Both the position numbers and the translations under genes were made by a program. Shown here in pieces: positions 6,752 to 14,457 of a stretch of DNA of 18,828 nucleotides. Origin of the DNA: Pseudomonadota bacterium (lineage in GTDB: Bacteria > Pseudomonadota > Alphaproteobacteria > Reyranellales > Reyranellaceae); NCBI GenBank assembly GCA_023436825.1, contig JAEZHS010000143.1, forward strand, positions 1-18,828, given 5' to 3'. The notes below the pieces were generated by a model that did no database searches, had not been told where the DNA came from, and saw nothing but the letters and a program-made list of their open reading frames with translations. How positions within the stretch are numbered: the first letter of the stretch is position 1; every line of letters starts with the position of its first letter.

Positions 6752-8146
6752 TCAGGCCCTCACCAGCGCTCGGACCTCGCGGCTGGCGACGATCTTGCCG
6801 GTGGCGTAGGTCTCGTGGTTGGTGTCGACGTCGCCCAGCTTGTAGCGGTAGTTCACCATCATGGCGTAGGACTGCTTCAGCCCGTTGGCGCTGGTGTCGG
6901 CGAGCCAGTTCAGCCGCTCGACCACCGCGCCGTTGCCGAGATGGAAATGCGCCACGCGATCGAGGGCGCGGCCCCTCTCGTCGGTCGTGGTGAGATAGCG
7001 CGCGGCGAGGCGCGACAGGATGGGCCGGAGCGCCTTGTCGATGGCGGGCGTCTCCCACCAGATCGGGCGGTCGAGCAGCTTGCGCACGGCGGCGGCGCCG
7101 GCGGCTTCGTTGGTCACAGGCACCAGCGAGGCGATCTCCGACGGCGTCAGCGCGCCGTCGCCCTCGTTCTTCAGCCGACCGTCGACGTGCTGGCGCAGGC
7201 CGGGGATCGGCGAGAGGGTGGCGAAGTCCTTGATGTTGGGCAGGTCGCGGGCGAGCTGCTCGGCCACGCGCTTGATCAGGAAGTTGCCGAAGCTGATGCC
7301 GGCCAGTCCCTGCTGACAGTTGGAGATCGAGTAGAAGATCGCCGTGTTGGCATGCTTGGGGTCGCTGGTCTCGGCGCGGGCGTCGAGCAGGCGCTGCACG
7401 TTGCCGGCCATGCCGTTGACCAGCGCCACCTCGACGAAGATCAATGGCTCATCCGGCATGCGCGGATGGAAGAAGGCAAAGCAGCGGCGGTCCGAGTCCA
7501 GCCGGTTCTTGAGATCGCGCCACGACCGGATGGCGTGCACGGCCTCGTAGTCGACGAGCTTCTCGAGCAGCGCCGCCGAGGCCTTCCAATCGATGCGCAC
7601 CAGGTCGAGGAAGCCGACGTCGAACCAGGCGCTGAGCAGGGGCCGCAAGTCCTCGCTCAGTGCTCGCGCGGCGGCATCGCTCTTGCCCAGGGTCAAAAGC
7701 TCGGCGCGCAGGTCGACCACGAACTTCACGCCTTGCGGGACGCCGACGAACTCGCGCAGCAGGCGCACCGCCGGTGGCTCGAGCGCGCGCACCAGCGCGC
7801 GCGCCGGATCCTTGGAGCCGCGCCATTTCTCGACGGTCGCCAGCGCCGCCTCGCGCGGCAGGCCGTAGTCATTGGCAAGCGTCACCAGGAACTTCCTGCG
7901 GCCCGCCGGCGACAGCGAGAGATACGCCTGGCCCAGCTCCGCCGCGCGTCCGCGCCGCGCCGTCTCGCCGCCCCTGCCTTCCAGGCAGGCATCGATGCGG
8001 CTCTTCAGCCGCAGGATGTCGTCGTCGGGAAGGTCGGGCCTGAGCGGCAGGCCCGCGACTTCGCGGGCGCCGCGGGCAGTTTCGACGAAGGCGTTGCGCA
8101 GGCGTTCGAGGGTACGGTCGACGGTGTTGGAGAAGGGAAGTGCCAT
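6752..8146 (-). CDS. Malonyl-CoA decarboxylase
   Basis: A 464-residue enzyme that converts malonyl-CoA to acetyl-CoA and CO2. The N-terminal half is helical (the MCD_N region). The catalytic GNAT-like half begins near residue 180 with the conserved VRIDWKASAALLEKL, YEAVHAI and W.DLKNRL, then RRCFAFFHPRMPDEPLIFVE. The active-site region YSISNCQQGLAGISFGNFLI lies at 272-291, with a serine in SIS. HFHLGNGA at 400-407 contains the catalytic histidine region. NWLADTSANGLKQS and MVNYRYKL complete the family. Full length, no signal or targeting sequence, no break. It is 55 bases downstream of the glycosylase gene on the same strand. No malonyl-CoA synthetase or malonate carrier is adjacent, so it may serve to drain malonyl-CoA rather than to use malonate. 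Confidence 0.95.
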   Translation of the reverse strand: MALPFSNTVDRTLERLRNAFVETARGAREVAGLPLRPDLPDDDILRLKSRIDACLEGRGGETARRGRAAELGQAYLSLSPAGRRKFLVTLANDYGLPREAALATVEKWRGSKDPARALVRALEPPAVRLLREFVGVPQGVKFVVDLRAELLTLGKSDAAARALSEDLRPLLSAWFDVGFLDLVRIDWKASAALLEKLVDYEAVHAIRSWRDLKNRLDSDRRCFAFFHPRMPDEPLIFVEVALVNGMAGNVQRLLDARAETSDPKHANTAIFYSISNCQQGLAGISFGNFLIKRVAEQLARDLPNIKDFATLSPIPGLRQHVDGRLKNEGDGALTPSEIASLVPVTNEAAGAAAVRKLLDRPIWWETPAIDKALRPILSRLAARYLTTTDERGRALDRVAHFHLGNGAVVERLNWLADTSANGLKQSYAMMVNYRYKLGDVDTNHETYATGKIVASREVRALVRA

Positions 8147-8201
8147 GCGCCGATTATGTCACGGCGAACGTGTCACTCCAGTGGCATGCATGAACGAAGC
8201 T

Positions 8202-8831
8202 TCACTTGTTCAATGTCTGCCACAGATACCAGCTCGCCACCGTGCGGAAAGGCCGCCATTTCTCGCCTGCCTTGGCCAGCGCCTCGGGCGAGGGCAGCTT
8301 GCGCTTGCGAAATGCCGTCGCATAGGCCTTGCGCAGGCTGTAGTCGTCGACCGGCAGCACGTCGGGCCGGCCCCGCCGGAACATCAGGAACATCTCGGCG
8401 CTCCAGCGGCCGATCCCGCGCACCTCGATCAGGCGTTCGATCAGGGCGGCGTCGTCGAGCAGAAGCGCCTCGTCGAGCGTCGGCAAACGGCGCGTCGCGA
8501 CCTTGTCGGCGAGATCGCGCAGCGCCAGCACCTTGGCGCGCGACAGGCCGACGCCGCGCAGCCTCTCATCCGCTGTGCGCCGGATGTGCAGCGGCGTGAA
8601 ACCCAGCCTGGCGCGCGGATAGAGCGCTTCGATGCGGCCGTAGATCGTCGCCGCCGCCTTGTTGGAGAGCTGCTGATAGACGATCGCTTCGGCAAGCGCG
8701 CCGAACAGGCTGCGCGAGGCCTTGAGCTGCATGGCGAAGGGCCCGACGGCGTCGATCACCGCGGCCAGGTCCGGATCGGCCCTGCTGAGATGCGCGACCG
8801 CGCCCTTGGGATCGAAGGCGAAGTCGGTCAT
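8202..8831 (-). CDS. DNA-3-methyladenine glycosylase II (AlkA-type HhH-GPD)
   Basis: A 209-residue base-excision repair enzyme that removes alkylated purines from DNA. FGALAEAIVYQQLSNKAA (43-60) is the conserved helix at the domain start. The helix-hairpin-helix is LIEVRGIGRWSAEMFLMF (134-151), followed by the G/P-D loop with LPVDDYSLRKAY; D163 aligns with the catalytic Asp238 of AlkA. WRPFRTVASWYLWQ closes the domain. The ATG at 8831 overlaps the ogt stop (ATGA), which fixes this start and implies translational coupling; the same frame runs further upstream inside ogt but that part is not homologous. The N-terminal beta-sheet domain of E. coli AlkA is missing, as in many short bacterial forms. 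Confidence 0.93.
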   Translation of the reverse strand: MTDFAFDPKGAVAHLSRADPDLAAVIDAVGPFAMQLKASRSLFGALAEAIVYQQLSNKAAATIYGRIEALYPRARLGFTPLHIRRTADERLRGVGLSRAKVLALRDLADKVATRRLPTLDEALLLDDAALIERLIEVRGIGRWSAEMFLMFRRGRPDVLPVDDYSLRKAYATAFRKRKLPSPEALAKAGEKWRPFRTVASWYLWQTLNK

Positions 8832-9376
8832 AGCCGATCGAACAGAGGGCCCGCCGAAAGTGCCGATGCTCCCTCGATCTCGAGGATGCGGCGCTTGGTG
8901 GCGACGCCGCCCGAAGCCGAGAAGCCGCCCATCCTGCCGTCGGCGCCCAGCACGCGATGACAAGGCACGATGATGGCGATGGGATTGCGGCCGAGCGCCT
9001 GGCCGACTTCGCGCGATTCGTGGGGCGCACCGAGGCGCTTGGCGATCTCGCCGTAGGTCATGGTCCGTCCCGGCGGAATGGTGCGTGCGACCTCGTAGAC
9101 GCGGCGATGGAACTCGGGCGCATCGGCGAGGTCGATCGGAACGTCGCTGAGATCGATTGTCTCGCCCTTCAGGAGCGCCAGCACGCGGTCGATGACGCGC
9201 TGCACGCCCGTGGGCGGCGTGCTCTCGACCGCGCCCGACCAGCGTTGCTGCAGGCGCGAGCGTGTGGCGTCGGCGGTCGCCAAGGGCAGGTGGAAGCCGG
9301 CGATGCCCTTGGCATTCCAGGCGATGCCGCAGGTCCCGATCGGCGTGTCGAAGAGGGCGAAGGCTTGTGCGGCCAT
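8828..9376 (-). CDS. ogt: Methylated-DNA--protein-cysteine methyltransferase
   Basis: A 182-residue suicide repair protein that takes alkyl groups from O6-alkylguanine onto its own cysteine. The active site is IVPCHRVLGADGRMGGF with C139. The helix-turn-helix part is PPGRTMTYGEIAKRLGAPHESREVGQALGRNP. The ATG at 9376 is chosen because GGTGGAG lies 9 bases upstream; a GTG at 9391 in the same frame would sit on top of that site. There is no Ada-type N-terminal zinc/transcription domain, so this is an Ogt-like constitutive form. It is 45 bases downstream of the ABC transporter and overlaps the glycosylase gene by 4 bases, giving a two-gene direct-reversal plus excision alkylation-repair unit. Confidence 0.95.
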   Translation of the reverse strand: MAAQAFALFDTPIGTCGIAWNAKGIAGFHLPLATADATRSRLQQRWSGAVESTPPTGVQRVIDRVLALLKGETIDLSDVPIDLADAPEFHRRVYEVARTIPPGRTMTYGEIAKRLGAPHESREVGQALGRNPIAIIVPCHRVLGADGRMGGFSASGGVATKRRILEIEGASALSAGPLFDRL

Positions 9377-9421
9377 GGCCGCACGCTCCACCTAACCGGT
9401 CATCCCGTCAAGTGGGTGATT

Positions 9422-11188
9422 TCAAGCCGCTTGGCGCAGGCGCGCAACCTCGCTCTCGACCATCGCCCGGTAGGGTCCGCGCCGGCGCATCAGCTCGTCG
9501 GGCGGACCGTCCTGCAGCACGCGCCCGCGGTCGAGGAAGACGATGCGATCGAAGCCGCGCAGCGTCGACAGGCGGTGGGCGATGGCGATCACGGTGCGGC
9601 CCTGCATCAGCCGGTCGAGCGCCTGACGGATCATCTCCTCGGACTCGATGTCGAGCGACGACGTCGCCTCGTCGAGTAGCACGATCGGCGAATCCTTCAG
9701 GAGCGCGCGGGCGATGGCGATGCGTTGGCGCTGTCCGCCCGACAGGCGCGTGCCCCGGTCGCCGACGATGGTCGAGTAGCCGCTGGGCAGCGTCTCGATG
9801 AAATCGCAGCGCGCTGCCTCGGCCGCCGCCTTGACCTCGCGGTCGGAGGCCTCGGGACGGCCGTAGCGGATGTTCTCCAGGATCGAGCGGTGCAGCAGCG
9901 ATATGTCCTGCGGCACGAAGGAGATGGCGCGGCGCAGGCTCTCCTGGGTGATGTGGGCGATGTCCTGGCCGTCGATCAGGATGCGCCCGCGATCGAGGTC
10001 GTGGAAGCGCTGCAACAGCGCGAGCGCCGTCGACTTGCCGCCGCCCGAAGGCCCGACCAAGCCGGTGCGGCGACCGGCGGCGATGTCGAGCGTGAAGTCC
10101 TCGAACACCCGGCGGCCGCCGGGATAGCTGAAGGCGACGCTGTCGAACGCCGCGTGAGGCATGCGCTCGCGGCGCCACGCCAGCGGCACCGCCATGGGAT
10201 GCTCGCGCATCTCGTGTTCCTGCAGCAGCGTGCCGATGGCCTCGGCAAGGCGCGCCATGTGCTGCGTGGCGTCGACCAGCGCCACGGCGAGATCGCGCGT
10301 GGCGTGCAGGATGGTGAAGCCCAACGTGCATACCAGCACGACGTCGCCTGCGCTCGCCTGGCCGCGCTGCCACAGCATGATCGCCCAAGCGAGCACCGCC
10401 ACGGTCAGCACGATGGTCAGCGCCGCATGCAGCAGGCGCACTCGCTCCAGGTACTGGATGCTGCGGCGCCGCGCGGTCATCTCGCGTCCCACCGTGCGGT
10501 CGAACCGGCGGTGCTCGCGATGGATGGCGCCGAAGGTGCGCACCAGCGGCATGTTGCCGATGACGTCGGCCAGCTCGCCTTCGACCTTGGCGGCGCGATT
10601 GGCAAAACCGTGATGCAGGGGCGTGCCGCGCGCCGCCAGCTTGAACAGCATCAGCATGACGACGGCCGCGACTGCGGTGAGGGCCGCCGCCATGGGCACA
10701 CTGACGAGCGCGAGGAAGGCGATGGCGCACAGCGTCGCCAGGCACGGCGGGAGGACGTTCCAGATAAAAAGATTCTCCACTGCGAATGCGGCATTCGACG
10801 TCGCCGTGATACGGCCGGTCAGCGTTCCCGCTAGTCGCTGGGAGAAATAGTTCGGGGCATGGCCCGTGAGATGGCGGAAAAGCTCGCTGCGCAGATCTCC
10901 GGTGACGCCGACGAACGCATGGCTGGTGATCCAGCCGGCCAGCCGCCACAAGAGATTGTCGGCGGCGATCAGCGACACAAGCAAGCCGAAGGCGAGCCAG
11001 ATCGAACCTTCGGGCGCGTTACCCGACAGCACGTCGACCAGGAATTTCACACCGTACTGGGAGCTCACCGAGCAGGCGACGGCGCCGATCACCGCCGCGA
11101 GGATCGCGGCATGCGACAGCGCCCGCCGGCGCACGTAGCGCAGCAGGAAAGCAATCGGCCGTTTGGCGTAGGAGCTGAGTCGATCCAT
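9422..11188 (-). CDS. ABC transporter, fused permease/ATPase (MsbA-type exporter half)
   Basis: A 588-residue type IV exporter half-transporter expected to work as a dimer in the inner membrane. About six membrane helices lie in residues 25-310. The ATPase has Walker A GPSGGGKST (379-387), the Q-loop FVPQDIS (Q427), the signature LSGGQRQRIAIARAL (482-), Walker B IVLLDE (502-507), D-loop SSLD and the H-loop histidine in IAHRLST (H538). All catalytic residues are present. The ATG at 11188 is preferred because homologues begin close before RPIAFLLRYVRRR; an upstream in-frame TTG at 11293 would add 35 low-conservation residues. The substrate (lipid, drug or peptide) cannot be told from sequence. 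It is divergent from the glycosyltransferase/btaAB cluster and is the first gene of a minus-strand run with ogt, the glycosylase and the decarboxylase. Confidence 0.93.
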   Translation of the reverse strand: MDRLSSYAKRPIAFLLRYVRRRALSHAAILAAVIGAVACSVSSQYGVKFLVDVLSGNAPEGSIWLAFGLLVSLIAADNLLWRLAGWITSHAFVGVTGDLRSELFRHLTGHAPNYFSQRLAGTLTGRITATSNAAFAVENLFIWNVLPPCLATLCAIAFLALVSVPMAAALTAVAAVVMLMLFKLAARGTPLHHGFANRAAKVEGELADVIGNMPLVRTFGAIHREHRRFDRTVGREMTARRRSIQYLERVRLLHAALTIVLTVAVLAWAIMLWQRGQASAGDVVLVCTLGFTILHATRDLAVALVDATQHMARLAEAIGTLLQEHEMREHPMAVPLAWRRERMPHAAFDSVAFSYPGGRRVFEDFTLDIAAGRRTGLVGPSGGGKSTALALLQRFHDLDRGRILIDGQDIAHITQESLRRAISFVPQDISLLHRSILENIRYGRPEASDREVKAAAEAARCDFIETLPSGYSTIVGDRGTRLSGGQRQRIAIARALLKDSPIVLLDEATSSLDIESEEMIRQALDRLMQGRTVIAIAHRLSTLRGFDRIVFLDRGRVLQDGPPDELMRRRGPYRAMVESEVARLRQAA

Positions 11189-11316
11189 TCCGCTCGTCAC
11201 GATGTTTTGGGGGTCATTGTCGTTACCGAAGATTCGCGGGACGCGCTGTGACAAAAAAGGGGCTGCCGCCCGCCGACCATATTTGAGCGTCAACTCCGGG
11301 CTACGTTCATTCGCCG

Positions 11317-11338
11317 AACCCCGGCCCTAGCCGGGGTT
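11317..11338 (+). other. GC-rich hairpin in the glycosyltransferase leader
   Basis: AACCCCGG (11317-11324) pairs perfectly with CCGGGGTT (11331-11338), and a further C-G pair closes the loop. It lies in the divergent spacer, 23 bases before the glycosyltransferase ribosome binding site. There is no T-tract after it, so a classical terminator is unlikely; a leader structure or operator is possible. Confidence 0.4.
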
Positions 11339-11361
11339 TGTCATGTCCGGCAACAGCGTTC

Positions 11362-11381
11362 AGGAGGAGGCGGGTTTCATG
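11362..11381 (+). promoter_or_regulatory. Strong ribosome binding site setting the glycosyltransferase start
   Basis: AGGAGGAGG at 11362-11370 precedes the ATG at 11379 by 8 bases. This near-perfect Shine-Dalgarno decides against the in-frame ATG at 11343. Confidence 0.85.
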
Positions 11382-12512
11382 CGAATTGCGCAAATTGCAC
11401 CGTTGACCGAGGCGATCCCACCGGAACTGTACGGAGGCACCGAGCGCGTCGTTTCCTGGCTCACCGAGGAACTGGTGGCTCTGGGCCACGATGTCACGCT
11501 GTTCGCCAGCGGCAACTCGCGCACCGCAGCTAAGCTCGAAGCGATGTGGCCGCGTGCGCTGCGTCTCGACGACACGGTGCGCGATCCGATGGCGCTGCAC
11601 ATCGCCATGCTGGAGCGCGTGCGTCGGCTTGCCAGCCGATTCGACGTGCTGCATTTCCATCTCGATTACCTGCCCTTCTCGGTATTCTCGCGGCAGGCCA
11701 CGCCGTTCATCACCACGATGCATGGCCGCCTCGACCTCCCGGAACATCAAACGGTATTCAACGCTTTTGGCTCCGTGCCGGTGATCTCGATCTCCGACAT
11801 GCAGCGCAGGCCGGTGCCGCAGGCGCGCTGGATGAAGACAATCTACCACGGCCTGCCAGCAGACCTGCTGACACCGGGCAAGGCAGAGCCTGCATACCTC
11901 GCCTTCCTGGGGCGCATCGCGCCGGAGAAGTCGGTCGATCGCGCTATTCGCATCGCGGTGGAGTCGGGGTTGCCGCTGAAGATCGCCGCCAAGGTCGACC
12001 GTGTCGATCGCGACTATTTCGAGCGCGACATCCGGCCGATGCTCGACCTGCCGGGCATCGACTATATCGGCGAGATCGACGACGCACAGAAGTCGGCGTT
12101 CCTGGGCGGCGCGCTGGCACTGCTCATGCCGATCGACTGGCCGGAGCCATTCGGTCTGGTGATGATCGAGGCGATGGCCTGCGGCACACCCGTCATCGCT
12201 TTCCCCAGCGGCTCGGTGCCCGAGGTCATCGAGCATGGCGTGACCGGGCTGATCGTCGACAGCGAAGCCTCTGCCGTCGACGCCATCCGTAACGAGCTCG
12301 CGCATCTGTCGCGTCCCGGCATACGTGCCCGCTTCGAGGAGCGCTTCACCGCGCGCCGGATGGCCGAGGAGTATGTCGAGGTCTATCGCGACTTGATCGC
12401 CGGCAATCGGCGCCGGCGTCCGAGGCCGATAAACGGAGCGAAGCCCGCCGATCAACATATCGATGACCGTCATCAAATTGGAACGGATCGTGGGCTATAT
12501 GTAGCGGATTGA
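11379..12512 (+). CDS. Glycosyltransferase family 4 (GT-B fold)
   Basis: A 377-residue retaining glycosyltransferase. The N-terminal glycine loop is PPELYGGTERVVSWLTEELV (14-33). The donor-binding C-terminal half begins with LAFLGRIAPEKSVDRAIRIA (174-193). The catalytic E-x7-E is EPFGLVMIE (E256, E264), followed by ACGTPVIAFPSGSVPEVIEHG and VTGLIVD. Members of this subgroup occur widely in cyanobacteria and alphaproteobacteria without a firm substrate. It precedes btaA by about 22 bases on the same strand, so I infer it may glycosylate a lipid such as diacylglycerol. The last 35 residues (NRRRRPRPINGAKPADQHID and onward) look unconserved and overlap the presumed btaA control region, so the gene may have been extended at its 3' end. 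There is no signal peptide; a peripheral inner-membrane location would be usual. Confidence 0.88.
   Translation: MRIAQIAPLTEAIPPELYGGTERVVSWLTEELVALGHDVTLFASGNSRTAAKLEAMWPRALRLDDTVRDPMALHIAMLERVRRLASRFDVLHFHLDYLPFSVFSRQATPFITTMHGRLDLPEHQTVFNAFGSVPVISISDMQRRPVPQARWMKTIYHGLPADLLTPGKAEPAYLAFLGRIAPEKSVDRAIRIAVESGLPLKIAAKVDRVDRDYFERDIRPMLDLPGIDYIGEIDDAQKSAFLGGALALLMPIDWPEPFGLVMIEAMACGTPVIAFPSGSVPEVIEHGVTGLIVDSEASAVDAIRNELAHLSRPGIRARFEERFTARRMAEEYVEVYRDLIAGNRRRRPRPINGAKPADQHIDDRHQIGTDRGLYVAD
12467..12501 (+). promoter_or_regulatory. Candidate degenerate Pho box and -10 element before btaA
   Basis: CCGTCAT (12467-12473) differs from the Pho-box half-site CTGTCAT in one base. After 4 bases comes the much weaker TTGGAAC (12478-12484; 3 of 7 match). 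Eleven bases later is TATATG (12496-12501), the distance usually seen between a Pho box and a -10 box. The site lies in the 3' end of the glycosyltransferase gene. Only one half-site is good, so this is tentative. Confidence 0.3.
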
Positions 12513-12534
12513 GCTGAATTCGGAGTTGCTTGGA

Positions 12535-13767
12535 GTGGCTGATCCGCGAGGCGAGAGCCGAGTCCGCCTGAAGCAAGCGGTGCGCCGCCACCGAGCACTG
12601 TCCCGAGAAGGCCTTCTCGAACGCCTGTTCGAGCGGCTGTTCCGCGGCTTGGTCTACACGCAGATCTGGGAAGACCCGGAGATCGACCTCGAGGCGCTGG
12701 CGCTCGGCCCCGACTGCCACGTAGTGGCCATCGCCTCGGGTGGCTGCAACGTGATGTCCTACCTGACGGCCGATCCGGCGCGCATCACGGCCGTCGATCT
12801 CAGCGTGGCCCACGTGGCGCTCAACCGGCTCAAGCTCACGGCGGCCCGCCGGCTGCCGACGTGGCAGGCGTTCTACCGGTTCTTCGGCGAGGCCGACGAT
12901 CCGGCCAATGTCGATGCCTACGACCGGTTGATCGCGCCGTATCTCGATCTCGAGAGCCGCGCCTACTGGCAGGGCCGCAGCCTGCACCAGGCCGGGCGGC
13001 GGCGGATCTCGATCTTCGCCCGCAATGCCTACCGGCATGGCGTGCTCGGCCGCTTCATCGGCGTCAGCCACGTGGCGGCGCGTCTCTACGGCGTCGACCT
13101 ACGCCAGCTTCTCTCGGCGCGCTCGATCGAGGAGCAACGGCGCTTCTTCGAGACCGTGCTGGCGCCTCTGTTCGACAAGCCGGCGGTGCGCTGGGCGACC
13201 GCCAACCGCCTGTCGCTCTACGGCCTGGGCATCCCGCCGGCGCAATACGAGGCGCTGGCCGGCGGCAGCGACATGCGCCAGGTGCTGCGCTCGCGCGTCG
13301 AGCGGCTGGCCTGCGGCTTCAGCCTAGACGACAACTACTTCGCCTGGCAGGCTTTCGGCCGCTCCTACGCCGGCGAGGCGAACGGCCCGTTGCCGCCCTA
13401 TCTCAGGCGCGAGCACTTCCATGCCGTGCGCAGCCGTGCCAACCGTGTCGAGGTGCTGAACCGGTCGATCACGGAGCATCTTGCGGGCTGCCGCGACGCC
13501 TCGCGCGACCGCTATATCCTGCTCGACGCCCAGGACTGGATGACCGACGTGCAGCTCGATGCGCTGTGGCGCCAGATCACCCGCACTGCCCGGCCGGGCG
13601 CACGCGTGATCTTCCGGACCGCGGCCGAGCCGTCGCTGCTGCCGGGACGGCTCGATCCTAAACTGCTGGGGCGCTGGCGCTACGAGGAGGCATTGTCGCG
13701 AGAGTTCACCGAGCGCGATCGCTCGGCGATCTACGGCGGCTTCCATCTCTATGTCCTCGAGGGCTGA
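12535..13767 (+). CDS. btaA: S-adenosylmethionine:diacylglycerol 3-amino-3-carboxypropyl transferase
   Basis: A 410-residue BtaA (DUF3419) enzyme, the first step of betaine lipid (DGTS) synthesis: the aminocarboxypropyl group of SAM is moved to diacylglycerol to make diacylglycerylhomoserine. The family marker YTQIWEDPEIDLEAL lies near residues 41-55. The SAM-binding motif is VVAIASGGCNVMSYL with VDLS (87-90). Near the C-terminus are FSLDDNYFAWQAFGRSY and YILLDAQDWMTD, both typical. The GTG at 12535 is chosen because CGGAG at 12521-12525 is 9 bases upstream; a TTG at 12526 would abut that site. The stop overlaps btaB by 17 bases. DGTS is a phosphorus-free replacement for phosphatidylcholine in several alphaproteobacteria under phosphate limitation. 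Confidence 0.93.
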   Translation: MADPRGESRVRLKQAVRRHRALSREGLLERLFERLFRGLVYTQIWEDPEIDLEALALGPDCHVVAIASGGCNVMSYLTADPARITAVDLSVAHVALNRLKLTAARRLPTWQAFYRFFGEADDPANVDAYDRLIAPYLDLESRAYWQGRSLHQAGRRRISIFARNAYRHGVLGRFIGVSHVAARLYGVDLRQLLSARSIEEQRRFFETVLAPLFDKPAVRWATANRLSLYGLGIPPAQYEALAGGSDMRQVLRSRVERLACGFSLDDNYFAWQAFGRSYAGEANGPLPPYLRREHFHAVRSRANRVEVLNRSITEHLAGCRDASRDRYILLDAQDWMTDVQLDALWRQITRTARPGARVIFRTAAEPSLLPGRLDPKLLGRWRYEEALSREFTERDRSAIYGGFHLYVLEG

Positions 13768-14410
13768 CGTGGCAGGCGAGGCAGCCCTGATGGACCGCAT
13801 CTATCGGCGGCAGCGCCACGTCTACGATCTCACGCGCAAATACTATCTGCTGGGTCGCGACGAGCTCATCGACCGGCTGGCGCCGCCGGCCGATGGCCGC
13901 GTGCTCGAGATCGGCTGCGGCACGGCGCGCAACCTGATCGCCGCCGCGCGGCGCTGGCCGCAGGCGCGTTTCTACGGCATCGACATCTCGGGCGCGATGC
14001 TCAGCACCGCGCGCCAGGTCGTGGGACGCACCGAGGTTGCCGACCGCATCGTGCTGGCCCGCGCCGACGCCACCGCCTTCGATCCCGCCTGGCTGTTCGG
14101 CGTTCCCTCTTTCTCGCGCGTCTTCTTCTCCTACAGCCTGTCGATGATCCCCGGCTGGACCTCGGCGCTGGCGCAGGCGACGGCCTGGCTGGCGGCGGAT
14201 GGCGAGCTGCATATCGTCGATTTCGGCGGCCAGGAGCGATTGCCGGTGCTGTTCCGCGCCGGCCTGCGGCGATGGCTGCGGCATTTCCACGTCAGCCCGC
14301 GCGATGCGCTGCAAACCGAGCTGGCGACGCTCGCCGGGCAGTGCGGCACCGTGGTGCGCTTCGAGCGGCCCTACGGCGGCTACGCCCAGTACGCCCAGTT
14401 CCGGCGGTAG
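13751..14410 (+). CDS. btaB: Diacylglycerylhomoserine N-methyltransferase
   Basis: A 219-residue class I SAM methyltransferase that methylates diacylglycerylhomoserine three times to give DGTS. The family N-terminus MDRIYRRQRHVYDLTRKYYL leads to the SAM-binding motif VLEIGCGTARN (51-61), then FYGIDIS (75-80) and a VFFSYSLSMIPGW segment. The C-terminal part LRHFHVSPRDALQTEL and YGGYAQYAQF fits BtaB. The ATG at 13751 overlaps the end of btaA; an ATG at 13790 (MDRIY) would also give a complete protein and matches typical BtaB N-termini, so the first 13 residues are uncertain. Adjacency and order btaA-btaB, as in Rhodobacter and Sinorhizobium, make the identification firm. Confidence 0.93.
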   Translation: MSSRADVAGEAALMDRIYRRQRHVYDLTRKYYLLGRDELIDRLAPPADGRVLEIGCGTARNLIAAARRWPQARFYGIDISGAMLSTARQVVGRTEVADRIVLARADATAFDPAWLFGVPSFSRVFFSYSLSMIPGWTSALAQATAWLAADGELHIVDFGGQERLPVLFRAGLRRWLRHFHVSPRDALQTELATLAGQCGTVVRFERPYGGYAQYAQFRR

Positions 14411-14440
14411 GGTTGTCGCCCGCCTCTGCGTGATAGACTT

Positions 14441-14457
14441 GGAGTCCAATGGACTCC
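14441..14457 (+). promoter_or_regulatory. Perfect palindrome spanning ribosome binding site and start codon
   Basis: GGAGTCC (14441-14447), AAT, GGACTCC (14451-14457) is a perfect 7-3-7 inverted repeat. GGAG serves as the Shine-Dalgarno and the ATG at 14449-14451 is in the loop and first stem base. It could be an operator for the encoded regulator or an mRNA hairpin limiting translation. Confidence 0.5.

Noticed and set aside
6431..8599. A 722-codon open frame on the plus strand
   Set aside because: It is antisense to malonyl-CoA decarboxylase and part of the glycosylase gene; its translation has shadow composition and no recognisable domain.
9408..10949. A 513-codon minus-strand open frame
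   Set aside because: It is a different frame on the same strand as the ABC transporter, whose Walker A, LSGGQ and Walker B motifs are all in the other frame.
11253..11271. Terminator-like GGGC-loop-GCCC stem followed by six T on the minus strand
   Set aside because: The stem is only four base pairs and it would lie upstream of the ABC transporter rather than after a gene.
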